DNA of 10,862 bases from Pseudomonadota bacterium. Lineage in GTDB: Bacteria; Pseudomonadota; Alphaproteobacteria; Acetobacterales; Acetobacteraceae. Below the pieces are notes generated by a model, which had not been told where the DNA came from, ran no database searches, and saw only the letters and a list, made by a program, of their open reading frames with translations. Of the stretch, positions 1-7,653 are shown piece by piece; the first letter of the stretch is position 1; each line of letters begins with the position of its first letter. The stretch spans positions 1 through 10,862 of the forward strand of contig JAEWCI010000496.1 of the NCBI GenBank assembly GCA_023390705.1. The letters are read 5' to 3'. Made by a program: the position numbers and the translations under genes.

Positions 1-3
1 CTC

Positions 4-32
4 TTGGGCAGCGCCGCCGACCCTGGCATATT
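4..32 (+). promoter_or_regulatory. Possible sigma-70 promoter for ispG (weak)
   Basis: TTGGGC (4-9) and CATATT (27-32) are separated by 17 bp and match the -35 and -10 consensus at 3 of 6 and 4 of 6 positions. The site lies about 53 bp upstream of the ispG start. The window edge cuts off anything further upstream, so ispG could equally be transcribed from an earlier gene. The call rests on spacing and partial matches only. Confidence 0.22.
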
Positions 33-84
33 CCGCCCGAACCGCGCGGCCCCACCGGGCCCGCCCCCTTGGGGAACCAGCCGC

Positions 85-1230
85 ATGAGCTATCGCCCGT
101 ACCAGCAGATCACCCGGCGCAAGTCGCGGCAGATTCGCGTGGGCAACGTCCTGGTCGGTGGCGACGCGCCGATCAGCGTGCAGACCATGACCAATACCCC
201 CACCGAGGACGCCGCCGCGACCATCGCCCAGATCCGCCGGGCGGAGCTGGCCGGGGTGGATATCGTCCGGGTTTCCTGTCCGACGCCCGAAAGTACCGCG
301 GCGCTGAAGGAGATCGTGCGGGAGGTGAATGTCCCGATCGTCGCCGACATCCATTTCCATTACCGCCGCGCCATCGAGGCCGCCGAGGCCGGTGCCGCCT
401 GCCTGCGCATCAACCCGGGCAATATCGGCAGCAAGGAACGGGTGAAGGAGGTGGTGAAGGCGGCCCGCGACCATGGCTGCTCGATCCGCATCGGGGTGAA
501 TGCCGGCTCGCTGGAGAAGCACCTGCTGGAACAGTACGGGGAGCCGAATCCGGAGGCGCTGGTGGAAAGCGCGCTGTGGCACGCCGCCCATCTGCAGGAG
601 AACGACTTCCACGAGTTCAAGATCAGCGTGAAGGCCAGCGACGTCTTCCTGGCCGTCGCCGCCTACCAGCAACTGGCCGAGGTCTGCGACCACCCCCTGC
701 ATATCGGCATCACCGAGGCCGGCGGCCGCCGGACCGGCACGGTGAAGAGCGCGATCGGCCTGGGCAGCCTGCTCTGGGCCGGCATCGGGGACACGCTGCG
801 CGTCTCCCTCTCGGCCGAGCCGGAGGAGGAGGTGCATGTCGGCTGGGAGATCCTGAAGTCGCTCGGCCTGCGCCATCGCGGGGTGAAGATCATCTCCTGC
901 CCCTCCTGCGCGCGTCAGGGCTTCGACGTCATCAAGACCGTGGCGACGCTGGAGGAGCGGCTGGCGCATATCGAGACGCCGATCACCCTCTCCATCATCG
1001 GTTGCGTGGTGAACGGGCCGGGCGAGGCGCTGATGACCGATATCGGCCTGACCGGCGGCGGCGCCGGGCGGCACATGGTCTATGCCGCCGGCAAGACCGA
1101 CCACACGGTGGACGAGGCCGCCATGGTGGACCACCTGGTGGAACTGGTGGAGAAGAGGGCCGCCGCCATCCAGGCGGAGGAAGCGGCCAGAAAGGCTGCC
1201 GAGGCGGCGCAGAAGCAGGCGGCGGAGTAG
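85..1230 (+). CDS. ispG: 4-hydroxy-3-methylbut-2-enyl diphosphate synthase (IspG/GcpE)
   Basis: This is the cytoplasmic [4Fe-4S] enzyme of the non-mevalonate (MEP) isoprenoid pathway. It reductively converts 2-C-methyl-D-erythritol 2,4-cyclodiphosphate to HMBPP, the substrate of IspH. The 381-residue product is close to the 372 residues of E. coli IspG. The N-terminal TIM-barrel part opens with RRKSRQIRVGNVLVGGDAPI and QTMTNTPT. The C-terminal cluster domain has CPSCARQGFDV and IIGCVVNGPGEA. Cys272, Cys275, Cys307 and Glu314 are the expected three-Cys-plus-Glu cluster ligands, each offset by 2 from the E. coli numbering I recall (270, 273, 305, 312). The reading frame is open upstream to position 4, but those 27 residues are proline-rich and unlike the family, so ATG 85 is chosen; a weak GGGGA lies 9 nt before it. 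The protein ends in an Ala/Glu/Lys-rich helical tail (about residues 355-381). Electron donor (flavodoxin or ferredoxin) is not determinable here. hisS follows after 107 bp. Confidence 0.97.
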   Translation: MSYRPYQQITRRKSRQIRVGNVLVGGDAPISVQTMTNTPTEDAAATIAQIRRAELAGVDIVRVSCPTPESTAALKEIVREVNVPIVADIHFHYRRAIEAAEAGAACLRINPGNIGSKERVKEVVKAARDHGCSIRIGVNAGSLEKHLLEQYGEPNPEALVESALWHAAHLQENDFHEFKISVKASDVFLAVAAYQQLAEVCDHPLHIGITEAGGRRTGTVKSAIGLGSLLWAGIGDTLRVSLSAEPEEEVHVGWEILKSLGLRHRGVKIISCPSCARQGFDVIKTVATLEERLAHIETPITLSIIGCVVNGPGEALMTDIGLTGGGAGRHMVYAAGKTDHTVDEAAMVDHLVELVEKRAAAIQAEEAARKAAEAAQKQAAE

Positions 1231-1337
1231 GGGGCGAGGACCGGGGGCTGTTCCTCCTGTCGGTGCCGCCTGACATCGGCCCGTGACACCCCGGCAAGGG
1301 ACTTGTCCCCAGGCCCCAGACGCGATACCGCCCCGCC

Positions 1338-2585
1338 ATGTCCAAGCTCCAGCCCGCCCGCGGCACCCATGACCTGATCGGCGAGGAATTCCGCCGGCAC
1401 CACCATGTCATCGAGGTGGCCCGGCGGGTCAGCGCCCTCTACGGCTTCGAGGAATGGGCCACCCCGATCTTCGAGGACACCCGCGTCTTCTCCCGCAGCC
1501 TGGGCGATACCTCCGATGTCGTGACGAAGGAGATGTATTCCTTCGAGGACCGGGGCGGCGAGAGCATCACGCTCCGGCCGGAGAACACCGCCGGCGTCTG
1601 CCGCGCCCTGGTCACCAACGGGCTCACCCAGGGCGGGCTGCCGCGCAAGGTGTTCTATGCTGGCCCGATGTTCCGCTACGAACGGCCGCAGAAGGGCCGC
1701 TACCGGCAATTCCACCAGATCGGCATCGAGGTGCTGGGCGCCGCCGAGCCCCTTGCCGATGCCGAGGTGATCGCCTGCGGCTGGCATATCCAGCAGGAAC
1801 TCGGCATCGCCGAGGGCACGGTGCTGGAGATCAACACCCTGGGCGACCATGCCAGCCGGGATGCCTACCGCGCCGCGCTGGTGGCCCATTTCGCCGCCCA
1901 TGCCGACAGGCTCTCGGCCGACAGCCGGCTGCGGCTGGAAAAGAACCCCCTGCGCATCCTGGACAGCAAGGATGCCGGCGATCGTGCCTTGATCGAAGGT
2001 GCGCCGACCATCTTCGACCACCTGACCCCCGAGGCACGCGCCTTCTTCGATGGCGTGATGCGGCACCTGGACCGTTTCGGCGTGCCGGCGCGGGTCAACC
2101 CGCGCATCGTCCGGGGGCTGGACTACTACAGCCACACCGCCTTCGAATTCGTCACGGACCGGCTGGGCGCCCAGGGCACGGTGATGGCCGGCGGCCGCTA
2201 TGACGGGCTGGTGGAGGAGATGGGCGGGCCGCCCACCCCTTCGGTCGGCTGGGCGGCGGGCGTGGAGCGCCTTTCCCTGCTGCTTGAAGCCGGTGGCCAC
2301 ACGCCGGCGGCGCCGCGCCCGGTGGCCGTGGTGCCGGTGGGCGAAGCAGCGGAAGGCCCCGCGCTGGACCTGTTGCAGCAGCTCCGCCAAGCCGGCATCA
2401 CCGCCGAGATCGCCTACAAGGGCAATCTGAAGCGCCGCATGGAACGCGCCAACCGGGTGCAGGCCCGCGCCGCGGTGATCCTGGGCGAGGACGAATTGGC
2501 CCAGGGCCAGGCGCAACTGCGCGACCTGGATGCCGGAACGCAGGAAAAGGTGGCGCTGGCGGAAATCGTGCAGCGGTTGTCATGA
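1338..2585 (+). CDS. hisS: Histidyl-tRNA synthetase (HisRS)
   Basis: This class II aminoacyl-tRNA synthetase charges tRNA-His with histidine in the cytoplasm. The product has 415 residues (E. coli 424). It shows class II motif 2 as FRYERPQKGRYRQFHQIG with Arg113, the HisRS-specific motif VRGLDYYSHTAFEF with the catalytic Arg259, GRYDGL, and motif 3 as GWAAGVERLSLLL. Arg113 and Arg259 fall at exactly the E. coli residue numbers. A C-terminal anticodon-binding domain begins near PVAVVPVGEAA (about residue 328) and runs to the end. The opening SKLQPARGTHDLIGEE contains the usual start of the family, supporting ATG 1338, although no Shine-Dalgarno sequence is visible in the bases before it. The 107-bp gap after ispG contains only a weak hairpin (GGGA-CTTG-TCCC, 1298-1309). 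The stop codon overlaps the prfA start (ATGA), so the two are probably translationally coupled. Confidence 0.97.
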   Translation: MSKLQPARGTHDLIGEEFRRHHHVIEVARRVSALYGFEEWATPIFEDTRVFSRSLGDTSDVVTKEMYSFEDRGGESITLRPENTAGVCRALVTNGLTQGGLPRKVFYAGPMFRYERPQKGRYRQFHQIGIEVLGAAEPLADAEVIACGWHIQQELGIAEGTVLEINTLGDHASRDAYRAALVAHFAAHADRLSADSRLRLEKNPLRILDSKDAGDRALIEGAPTIFDHLTPEARAFFDGVMRHLDRFGVPARVNPRIVRGLDYYSHTAFEFVTDRLGAQGTVMAGGRYDGLVEEMGGPPTPSVGWAAGVERLSLLLEAGGHTPAAPRPVAVVPVGEAAEGPALDLLQQLRQAGITAEIAYKGNLKRRMERANRVQARAAVILGEDELAQGQAQLRDLDAGTQEKVALAEIVQRLS

Positions 2586-3637
2586 GCCTCGCCGACAAAC
2601 TGGATCGTGTGCTGACCCGGGCGGAGGAGCTGAAGCACCAGCTTTCCACCGCCGATGGCGCCCAGTTCGGCACGCTCTCGCGCGAGCTTTCCGAACTTGA
2701 GCCGCTGGTCGAGAAGGTGGAGGCGCTGCGCGCCGCCGAGCGCGCCCGCGACGAGGCCGAGGCCATGCTGGCCGACCCCGAGTTGAAGGAACTGGCCGAG
2801 GCTGAGTACCTCGCGCAGAAGGAAGCCGTGCCGGCGCTAGAACGCGAGGTGCGCCTGCTGCTGCTGCCCAGGGATGCCGCCGACGAACGCAGCGCCATCC
2901 TGGAAATCCGCCCCGCCGCCGGCGGCGACGAGGCGGCGCTCTTCGCCGCCGAGCTGTTCCGCGCCTATCAACGCTATGCCGAGGCGCGGCGCTGGCGCTT
3001 CGAGATCATGGATTATGACGAGAGCGACCTTGGCGGGGTGAAGGGCGCGGTGGCCGAGATCAGCGGCAAGGGCGTCTTCGCCCGGCTGAAATACGAAAGC
3101 GGTGTGCACCGCGTACAGCGCGTGCCGGCCACCGAGACCCAGGGCCGCATCCACACCAGCACGGTGACGGTGGCAGTGCTGCCGGAGGCCGAGGAAGTGG
3201 ATGTGCAGATCAACGAGGCCGATCTGCGCATCGACACCTATCGCGCCAGCGGCGCCGGCGGCCAGCATGTGAACAAGACCGACAGCGCCGTGCGCATCAC
3301 CCACCTGCCCACCGGGACGGTGGTGGCGATGCAGGAGGAGAAGAGCCAGCACAAGAATCGCGCCAAGGCGATGAAGGTGCTGCGCGCCCGCATCTACGAA
3401 CAGCAACGCTCGGCACTGGCGGCGACCCGTGCGGCGGACCGCAAGGGCCAGGTGGGCACCGGCGACCGCAGCGAACGCATCCGCACCTACAACTTCCCCC
3501 AGGGCCGCGTGACCGACCACCGCATCGGCCTGACGCTGCACAAGATAGACCGCGTGATGCTGGGCGACTTCGACGAGATCATCGACGCCCTGACGGCCGA
3601 GGACCAGGCGGCGCGGCTGGCGGCGGAGGTGGATTGA
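2582..3637 (+). CDS. prfA: Peptide chain release factor 1 (RF1)
   Basis: RF1 recognises UAA and UAG stop codons in the ribosomal A site and triggers peptidyl-tRNA hydrolysis. The 351-residue protein has the expected parts: an N-terminal helical domain, the PCRF domain, the codon-recognition loop RVQRVPATETQGRIHTS with the RF1-type Pro182-Ala183-Thr184 tripeptide (RF2 would have SPF), and the GGQ motif in SGAGGQHVNKTDSAVR, with Gly226-Gly227-Gln228. The segment KSQHKNRAKAMKVL and the C-terminal RTYNFPQGRVTDHRI are also family hallmarks. The start ATG overlaps the hisS stop by 4 nt (ATGA), implying translational coupling. The next gene encodes PrmC, which N5-methylates the GGQ glutamine of this protein, so modifier and target sit side by side. 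Nothing is missing or truncated. Confidence 0.97.
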   Translation: MSLADKLDRVLTRAEELKHQLSTADGAQFGTLSRELSELEPLVEKVEALRAAERARDEAEAMLADPELKELAEAEYLAQKEAVPALEREVRLLLLPRDAADERSAILEIRPAAGGDEAALFAAELFRAYQRYAEARRWRFEIMDYDESDLGGVKGAVAEISGKGVFARLKYESGVHRVQRVPATETQGRIHTSTVTVAVLPEAEEVDVQINEADLRIDTYRASGAGGQHVNKTDSAVRITHLPTGTVVAMQEEKSQHKNRAKAMKVLRARIYEQQRSALAATRAADRKGQVGTGDRSERIRTYNFPQGRVTDHRIGLTLHKIDRVMLGDFDEIIDALTAEDQAARLAAEVD

Positions 3638-3689
3638 CCCGGTGCGGTCGCGCAGCCCCGCAGGCCGCATGGCGGCCGAGGAGCGGAGC

Positions 3690-4610
3690 GTGAATCGCAC
3701 CGGCGGTGAGACGCCGTGCCGGGACCCATCCGGCACGGTCGGCTATTTTCTCTGCCGTGCCGGCCAGGCACTGCGCGCGGCTGCCATCGAGTCGCCGCGT
3801 ATGGAAGCGCGGCTGCTCCTGGCCCATGCCATGGGCTGCCGCATCGAGGACCTGCTGCGCGAACCACGCGCACTTGTGCCGGCGCCGGCTGCTGCCGGTT
3901 TTGCCGCGCTGCTCAACCGCCGCATTGCCCATGAGCCGATGGCGCAGTTGCTGGGCAGCCAGGAATTCTGGTCATTGCCCTTCCGTGTCTCCTCCGCCAC
4001 GCTGATTCCGCGTGCAGACAGCGAGACGCTGATCGAGGCGGCGCTGGCTGCCTTCCCGGCGCGCGATGCCGTGCGGCGGGTCCTGGACCTCGGTACCGGC
4101 ACGGGCTGCCTGCTGTTGGCGGCGCTGACGGAATTCCCCCTGGCCACCGGAATCGGCGTGGACCGCATCCCTGAAGCAGCGGCGCTTGCGCGGGAGAATG
4201 CGCGGCGCCTTGGCCTTGCCGGGCGGGCGGATTTCCTGGTGGCGGACTGGGCGGCCCCACTCTCCGGCCGTTTCGATCTGGTGTTGTGCAACCCGCCCTA
4301 CATCGAAAGCGCCGCCATCCCGGCCCTGATGCCGGAGGTGGCGCGGCATGAGCCGGCCTCGGCCCTGGATGGCGGGGCGGATGGCCTGGCCGAGTACCGC
4401 CGCGTCCTGGCGGCGCTGCCGGCGCTGCTTGCACCCGAAGGCCTGGCGGTGCTGGAACTCGGCGCCGCGCAGCGCGCCGGGGTGGAGGCGCTTGCCCTCG
4501 ACCAGGGGTTGCTGCCGCATGGCTGCCATGCCGATCTCGGTGGGACGGAACGGGCGCTCCTGCTGGGCCGGTCGAAAAAACCGTTTGGCGCCGCGGGGCA
4601 AGGAGGCTAG
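3690..4610 (+). CDS. prmC: Peptide chain release factor N5-glutamine methyltransferase (PrmC/HemK)
   Basis: PrmC uses S-adenosylmethionine to methylate the glutamine of the GGQ motif in release factors, raising termination efficiency. From GTG 3690 the product has 306 residues. An N-terminal helical release-factor-binding domain (about 1-95, with ESPRMEARLLLAHAMG and a PMAQLLGSQEFW segment) leads into the methyltransferase fold. SAM motif I is VLDLGTGTGCLLLA, with Asp133 and Gly135/Gly137/Gly139, and the catalytic NPPY is at residues 201-204 (LVLCNPPYIES). GTG 3690 is preferred because AGGAG (3679-3683) lies 6 nt upstream. The frame also opens at GTG 3642 and ATG 3669, which would add up to 16 residues (322 aa in total) with no better ribosome site. 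The function is secure from the motif set and from the position right after prfA; only the start is uncertain. Confidence 0.95.
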   Translation: MNRTGGETPCRDPSGTVGYFLCRAGQALRAAAIESPRMEARLLLAHAMGCRIEDLLREPRALVPAPAAAGFAALLNRRIAHEPMAQLLGSQEFWSLPFRVSSATLIPRADSETLIEAALAAFPARDAVRRVLDLGTGTGCLLLAALTEFPLATGIGVDRIPEAAALARENARRLGLAGRADFLVADWAAPLSGRFDLVLCNPPYIESAAIPALMPEVARHEPASALDGGADGLAEYRRVLAALPALLAPEGLAVLELGAAQRAGVEALALDQGLLPHGCHADLGGTERALLLGRSKKPFGAAGQGG

Positions 4611-4720
4611 CTTATCCGAGGCGCGCCATGGCATCATGGCAGCAGCCCTGGCGGTTCGGTCGCTTGGAGACGATCCCCGCCACAGCATTGGACGACACCG
4701 ACCGACTCAGCATTCAGCGA

Positions 4721-4734
4721 CCGGGGCAACCCGG
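4721..4734 (+). other. GNRA-tetraloop hairpin in the leader of the DUF4167 gene
   Basis: CCGGG-GCAA-CCCGG forms a perfect 5-bp stem closed by a GCAA (GNRA-class) tetraloop. It can be lengthened by GCG (4717-4719) with CGC (4735-4737) across a bulged A at 4720. The hairpin lies about 60 nt before the DUF4167 start, in the 183-bp gap after prmC. No T-tract follows. I saw no convincing promoter in this gap. It may be a leader structure, a weak terminator for prmC, or chance in GC-rich DNA. Confidence 0.35.
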
Positions 4735-4793
4735 CGCGCGTTTCGACTGAATGCCTGGGCCGGTTCAGCTGCGAGACGGCAGACAAGACAACC

Positions 4794-5264
4794 ATGAACA
4801 TGAAACGCATGCGCGGCCGTGGCCATCGTCATGGCGGCGGGGGTGGAGGCGGCGGCGGCGGGCAGTTCCGTCACAGCGGCGGCGGCCACCAGCCGATGAA
4901 TCGCAACCATGTCTTCGACTCCAACGGTCCGGACATGCGGCTGCGGGGCACGGCACAGCAGTTGTTTGAGAAATACCTGCAACTGGGGCGCGATGCGACC
5001 GGCTCCGGCGACCGGGTGATGGCTGAAAGCTACTTCCAACATGCGGAGCATTATTTCCGCATCCTCAACGCCATGAATCAGGCGCAGCAGCATCAGAGCC
5101 AGCAGCACCGCCGCTACCAGGGCGGTAGCGACCAGGGCGAAGGCATGCAAGCGGCCGAGGTCGGCGAGCAGCCTGAACTCAACGGCCACGCCGCGGCCCA
5201 GGCCCTGGATGGCGAGGCTGAGCAGCCGGAGGTCCTGCCGCAGGAACCGCGCGAGAACGCTTGA
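4794..5264 (+). CDS. DUF4167 domain-containing protein, predicted nucleic-acid-associated
   Basis: This is a 156-residue soluble protein whose function is not established, to my knowledge. The recognisable part is a conserved block at about residues 38-92 (NHVFDSNGPDMRLRGTAQQL, then EKYLQLGRDATGSGDRVMAE and HAEHYFRIL), which I identify as DUF4167. It reads as a helical hairpin resembling TPR-type repeats. The N terminus is strongly basic and flexible: RMRGRGHRH is followed by ten consecutive glycines (14-23), a composition typical of RNA-binding RGG/Gly-rich tails. The C-terminal 60 residues are acidic, Gln-rich and of low complexity. Position after prmC is, as I recall, widespread in alphaproteobacteria, which suggests a link to translation or RNA but does not prove it. 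ATG 4794 has only a weak ribosome-binding site; ATG 4800 in the same frame is an alternative. The gene is followed by tandem hairpins. Confidence 0.88.
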   Translation: MNMKRMRGRGHRHGGGGGGGGGGQFRHSGGGHQPMNRNHVFDSNGPDMRLRGTAQQLFEKYLQLGRDATGSGDRVMAESYFQHAEHYFRILNAMNQAQQHQSQQHRRYQGGSDQGEGMQAAEVGEQPELNGHAAAQALDGEAEQPEVLPQEPRENA

Positions 5265-5271
5265 TTCCAAC

Positions 5272-5299
5272 GGCAGTTGATCCTGGCCGCTCAACTGCC
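5272..5299 (+). terminator. Terminator-like hairpin after the DUF4167 gene
   Basis: GGCAGTTGA (5272-5280) and TCAACTGCC (5291-5299) form a perfect 9-bp stem with a 10-nt loop, starting 8 nt after the stop codon. A second small hairpin, CCCGG-ACG-CCGGG (5300-5312), follows directly. There is no T-tract, so this is not a textbook intrinsic terminator, but its position at the end of the ispG-DUF4167 block fits a 3'-end or processing structure. Confidence 0.5.
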
Positions 5300-5345
5300 C
5301 CCGGACGCCGGGCGCAAACCTCCGGTTCGGTTGACTTCGCCGCCT

Positions 5346-5361
5346 CGCGCGGTTCCGCGCG
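5346..5361. repeat. Palindrome copy 1, N7-TT-N7
   Basis: CGCGCGG-TT-CCGCGCG is a perfect 7-bp inverted repeat around a central TT. It shares its core with the palindrome at 5381-5396: both read GCGC-x-GTTC-x'-GCGC, and the only difference is a swap of the pair x-x' (G-C here, C-G there). As RNA it would form a 6-bp stem with a 4-nt GTTC loop. It lies in the gene-free stretch between the DUF4167 gene and thiC. Confidence 0.55.
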
Positions 5362-5380
5362 CCTGGTGGCGCGACCGGCG

Positions 5381-5396
5381 GGCGCCGTTCGGCGCC
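5381..5396. repeat. Palindrome copy 2, N7-TT-N7
   Basis: GGCGCCG-TT-CGGCGCC is a perfect 7-bp inverted repeat with a central TT, starting exactly 35 bp after the start of the palindrome at 5346. The shared 14-bp core differs only by a base-pair swap that keeps the dyad. The rest of 5300-5519 holds no gene I can support: the short frames there have no family resemblance, and apart from these palindromes only small GC-rich hairpins are visible (for example CACGC/GCGTG, 5435-5451). Confidence 0.55.
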
Positions 5397-5519
5397 TCGG
5401 CGGGAATGGAACATGCATGCCGCTGATATGGTTCCACGCGCCGGCGGCGTGCTTCGTGATCCGGGTCCGTGAAGAAGCGGCCGGCGGGACATGAAGCACT
5501 GTCTGACCGCCGCAAATCA

Positions 5520-5549
5520 TTGACAGCGCGGCTTCGCCGGACGAACACT
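5520..5549 (+). promoter_or_regulatory. Predicted sigma-70 promoter for riboswitch-thiC transcript
   Basis: TTGACA (5520-5525) is a perfect -35 consensus. With an 18-bp spacer the -10 is AACACT (5544-5549), which keeps the A2, A4 and T6 positions of TATAAT; a weak -10 of this type is common in GC-rich alphaproteobacteria. Transcription would begin near 5556-5557, exactly at the first base of the riboswitch P1 stem, which strengthens the call. Confidence 0.5.
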
Positions 5550-5556
5550 GGTTCCC

Positions 5557-5650
5557 AGTTCCAGGGGAGCCCCAGCAGGGGCTGAGATACTGCTGACGCG
5601 CAGTGACCCTCCGAACCTGATCCGGGTCGTACCGGCGTAGGGAAGGATCT
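5557..5650 (+). ncRNA. TPP riboswitch (THI element)
   Basis: This cis-acting RNA binds thiamine pyrophosphate and lowers expression of thiC. The conserved THI-box parts are present in order: GGGGAGCCCC (5564-5573), GGGGCTGAGA (5578-5587), ACCCTCCGAACCTGATCCGG (5606-5625) and CCGGCGTAGGGAAGG (5632-5646). Visible helices are P1, AGTTCC (5557-5562) with GGATCT (5645-5650) and one T-T mismatch; a hairpin AGCCCC/GGGGCT (5568-5573 with 5578-5583); and an extra arm ACTGC/GCAGT (5589-5593 with 5600-5604), the variable P3a-type insertion. The aptamer ends 74 nt before the thiC start. The downstream sequence points to control of translation initiation rather than transcription termination. Confidence 0.95.
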
Positions 5651-5693
5651 GCCAGGGCGCCGCAATCGTGCCCCTTCCGCACCCGCAGGAAGC

Positions 5694-5720
5694 CCCGGAT
5701 CTCCATGTTGGAGGAGGTCC
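5694..5720 (+). promoter_or_regulatory. Riboswitch expression platform: thiC SD with masking hairpin
   Basis: The thiC ribosome-binding site GAGGAGG (5711-5717) lies 7 nt before ATG 5725. CTCCA (5701-5705) pairs with TGGAG (5709-5713) across a TGT loop and covers the first part of that site; a T-G pair (5700/5714) and GGA/TCC (5697-5699 with 5718-5720) could extend it. CCCGGATC (5694-5701), which forms the base of this hairpin, is the exact complement of GATCCGGG (5619-5626) inside the aptamer. The two pairings exclude each other, as expected for a sequestor and an anti-sequestor. No T-tract or terminator is present in the leader. Confidence 0.5.
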
Positions 5721-5724
5721 AGAG

Positions 5725-7545
<1,821 letters not shown>

Positions 7546-7552
7546 CCGGGCC

Positions 7553-7577
7553 TGCCGCCGGGGCTATCCCGGCGGCA
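7553..7577 (+). terminator. Strong hairpin after thiC (terminator-like)
   Basis: TGCCGCCGGG (7553-7562) and CCCGGCGGCA (7568-7577) form a perfect 10-bp GC-rich stem with a 5-nt loop (GCTAT), beginning 7 nt after the thiC stop codon. There is no T-tract after it. The placement and stability fit the 3' end of the thiC transcript. Confidence 0.55.
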
Positions 7578-7598
7578 CCTGCCGTGTGCATGAGCCCG

Positions 7599-7639
7599 CG
7601 GCGCGGCCGGCAAGCCGGATGAACCGGCAGGCCGCGCCG
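7599..7639 (+). other. Second strong hairpin, directly before the Bug-gene ribosome site
   Basis: CGGCGCGGCC (7599-7608) and GGCCGCGCCG (7630-7639) are perfectly complementary over 10 bp. Inside, GCCGG (7614-7618) pairs with CCGGC (7624-7628) around an ATGAA loop. The last base of the stem touches the AGGGAG ribosome site (7640-7645) of the next gene. It could be part of a tandem terminator for thiC, an attenuator, or a translational control structure. Confidence 0.5.
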
Positions 7640-7653
7640 AGGGAGAAATGTCC

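Noticed and set aside
1080..2516. 478-codon minus-strand open frame across ispG and hisS
   Set aside because: It is antisense to two well-identified genes, with composition typical of a GC-rich shadow frame and no recognisable domain.
4627..4648. Repeated CATGGCA motif near GCCATGGC after prmC
   Set aside because: Two copies of a 7-mer within 20 bp, without a third copy or a matching site elsewhere; too short to support a repeat or attachment site.
5261..5494. 77-codon plus-strand open frame between the DUF4167 gene and thiC
   Set aside because: It starts at the DUF4167 stop, has no ribosome site, runs through the terminator-like hairpins and palindromes, and has an Arg/Gly/Ala composition without a recognisable domain.
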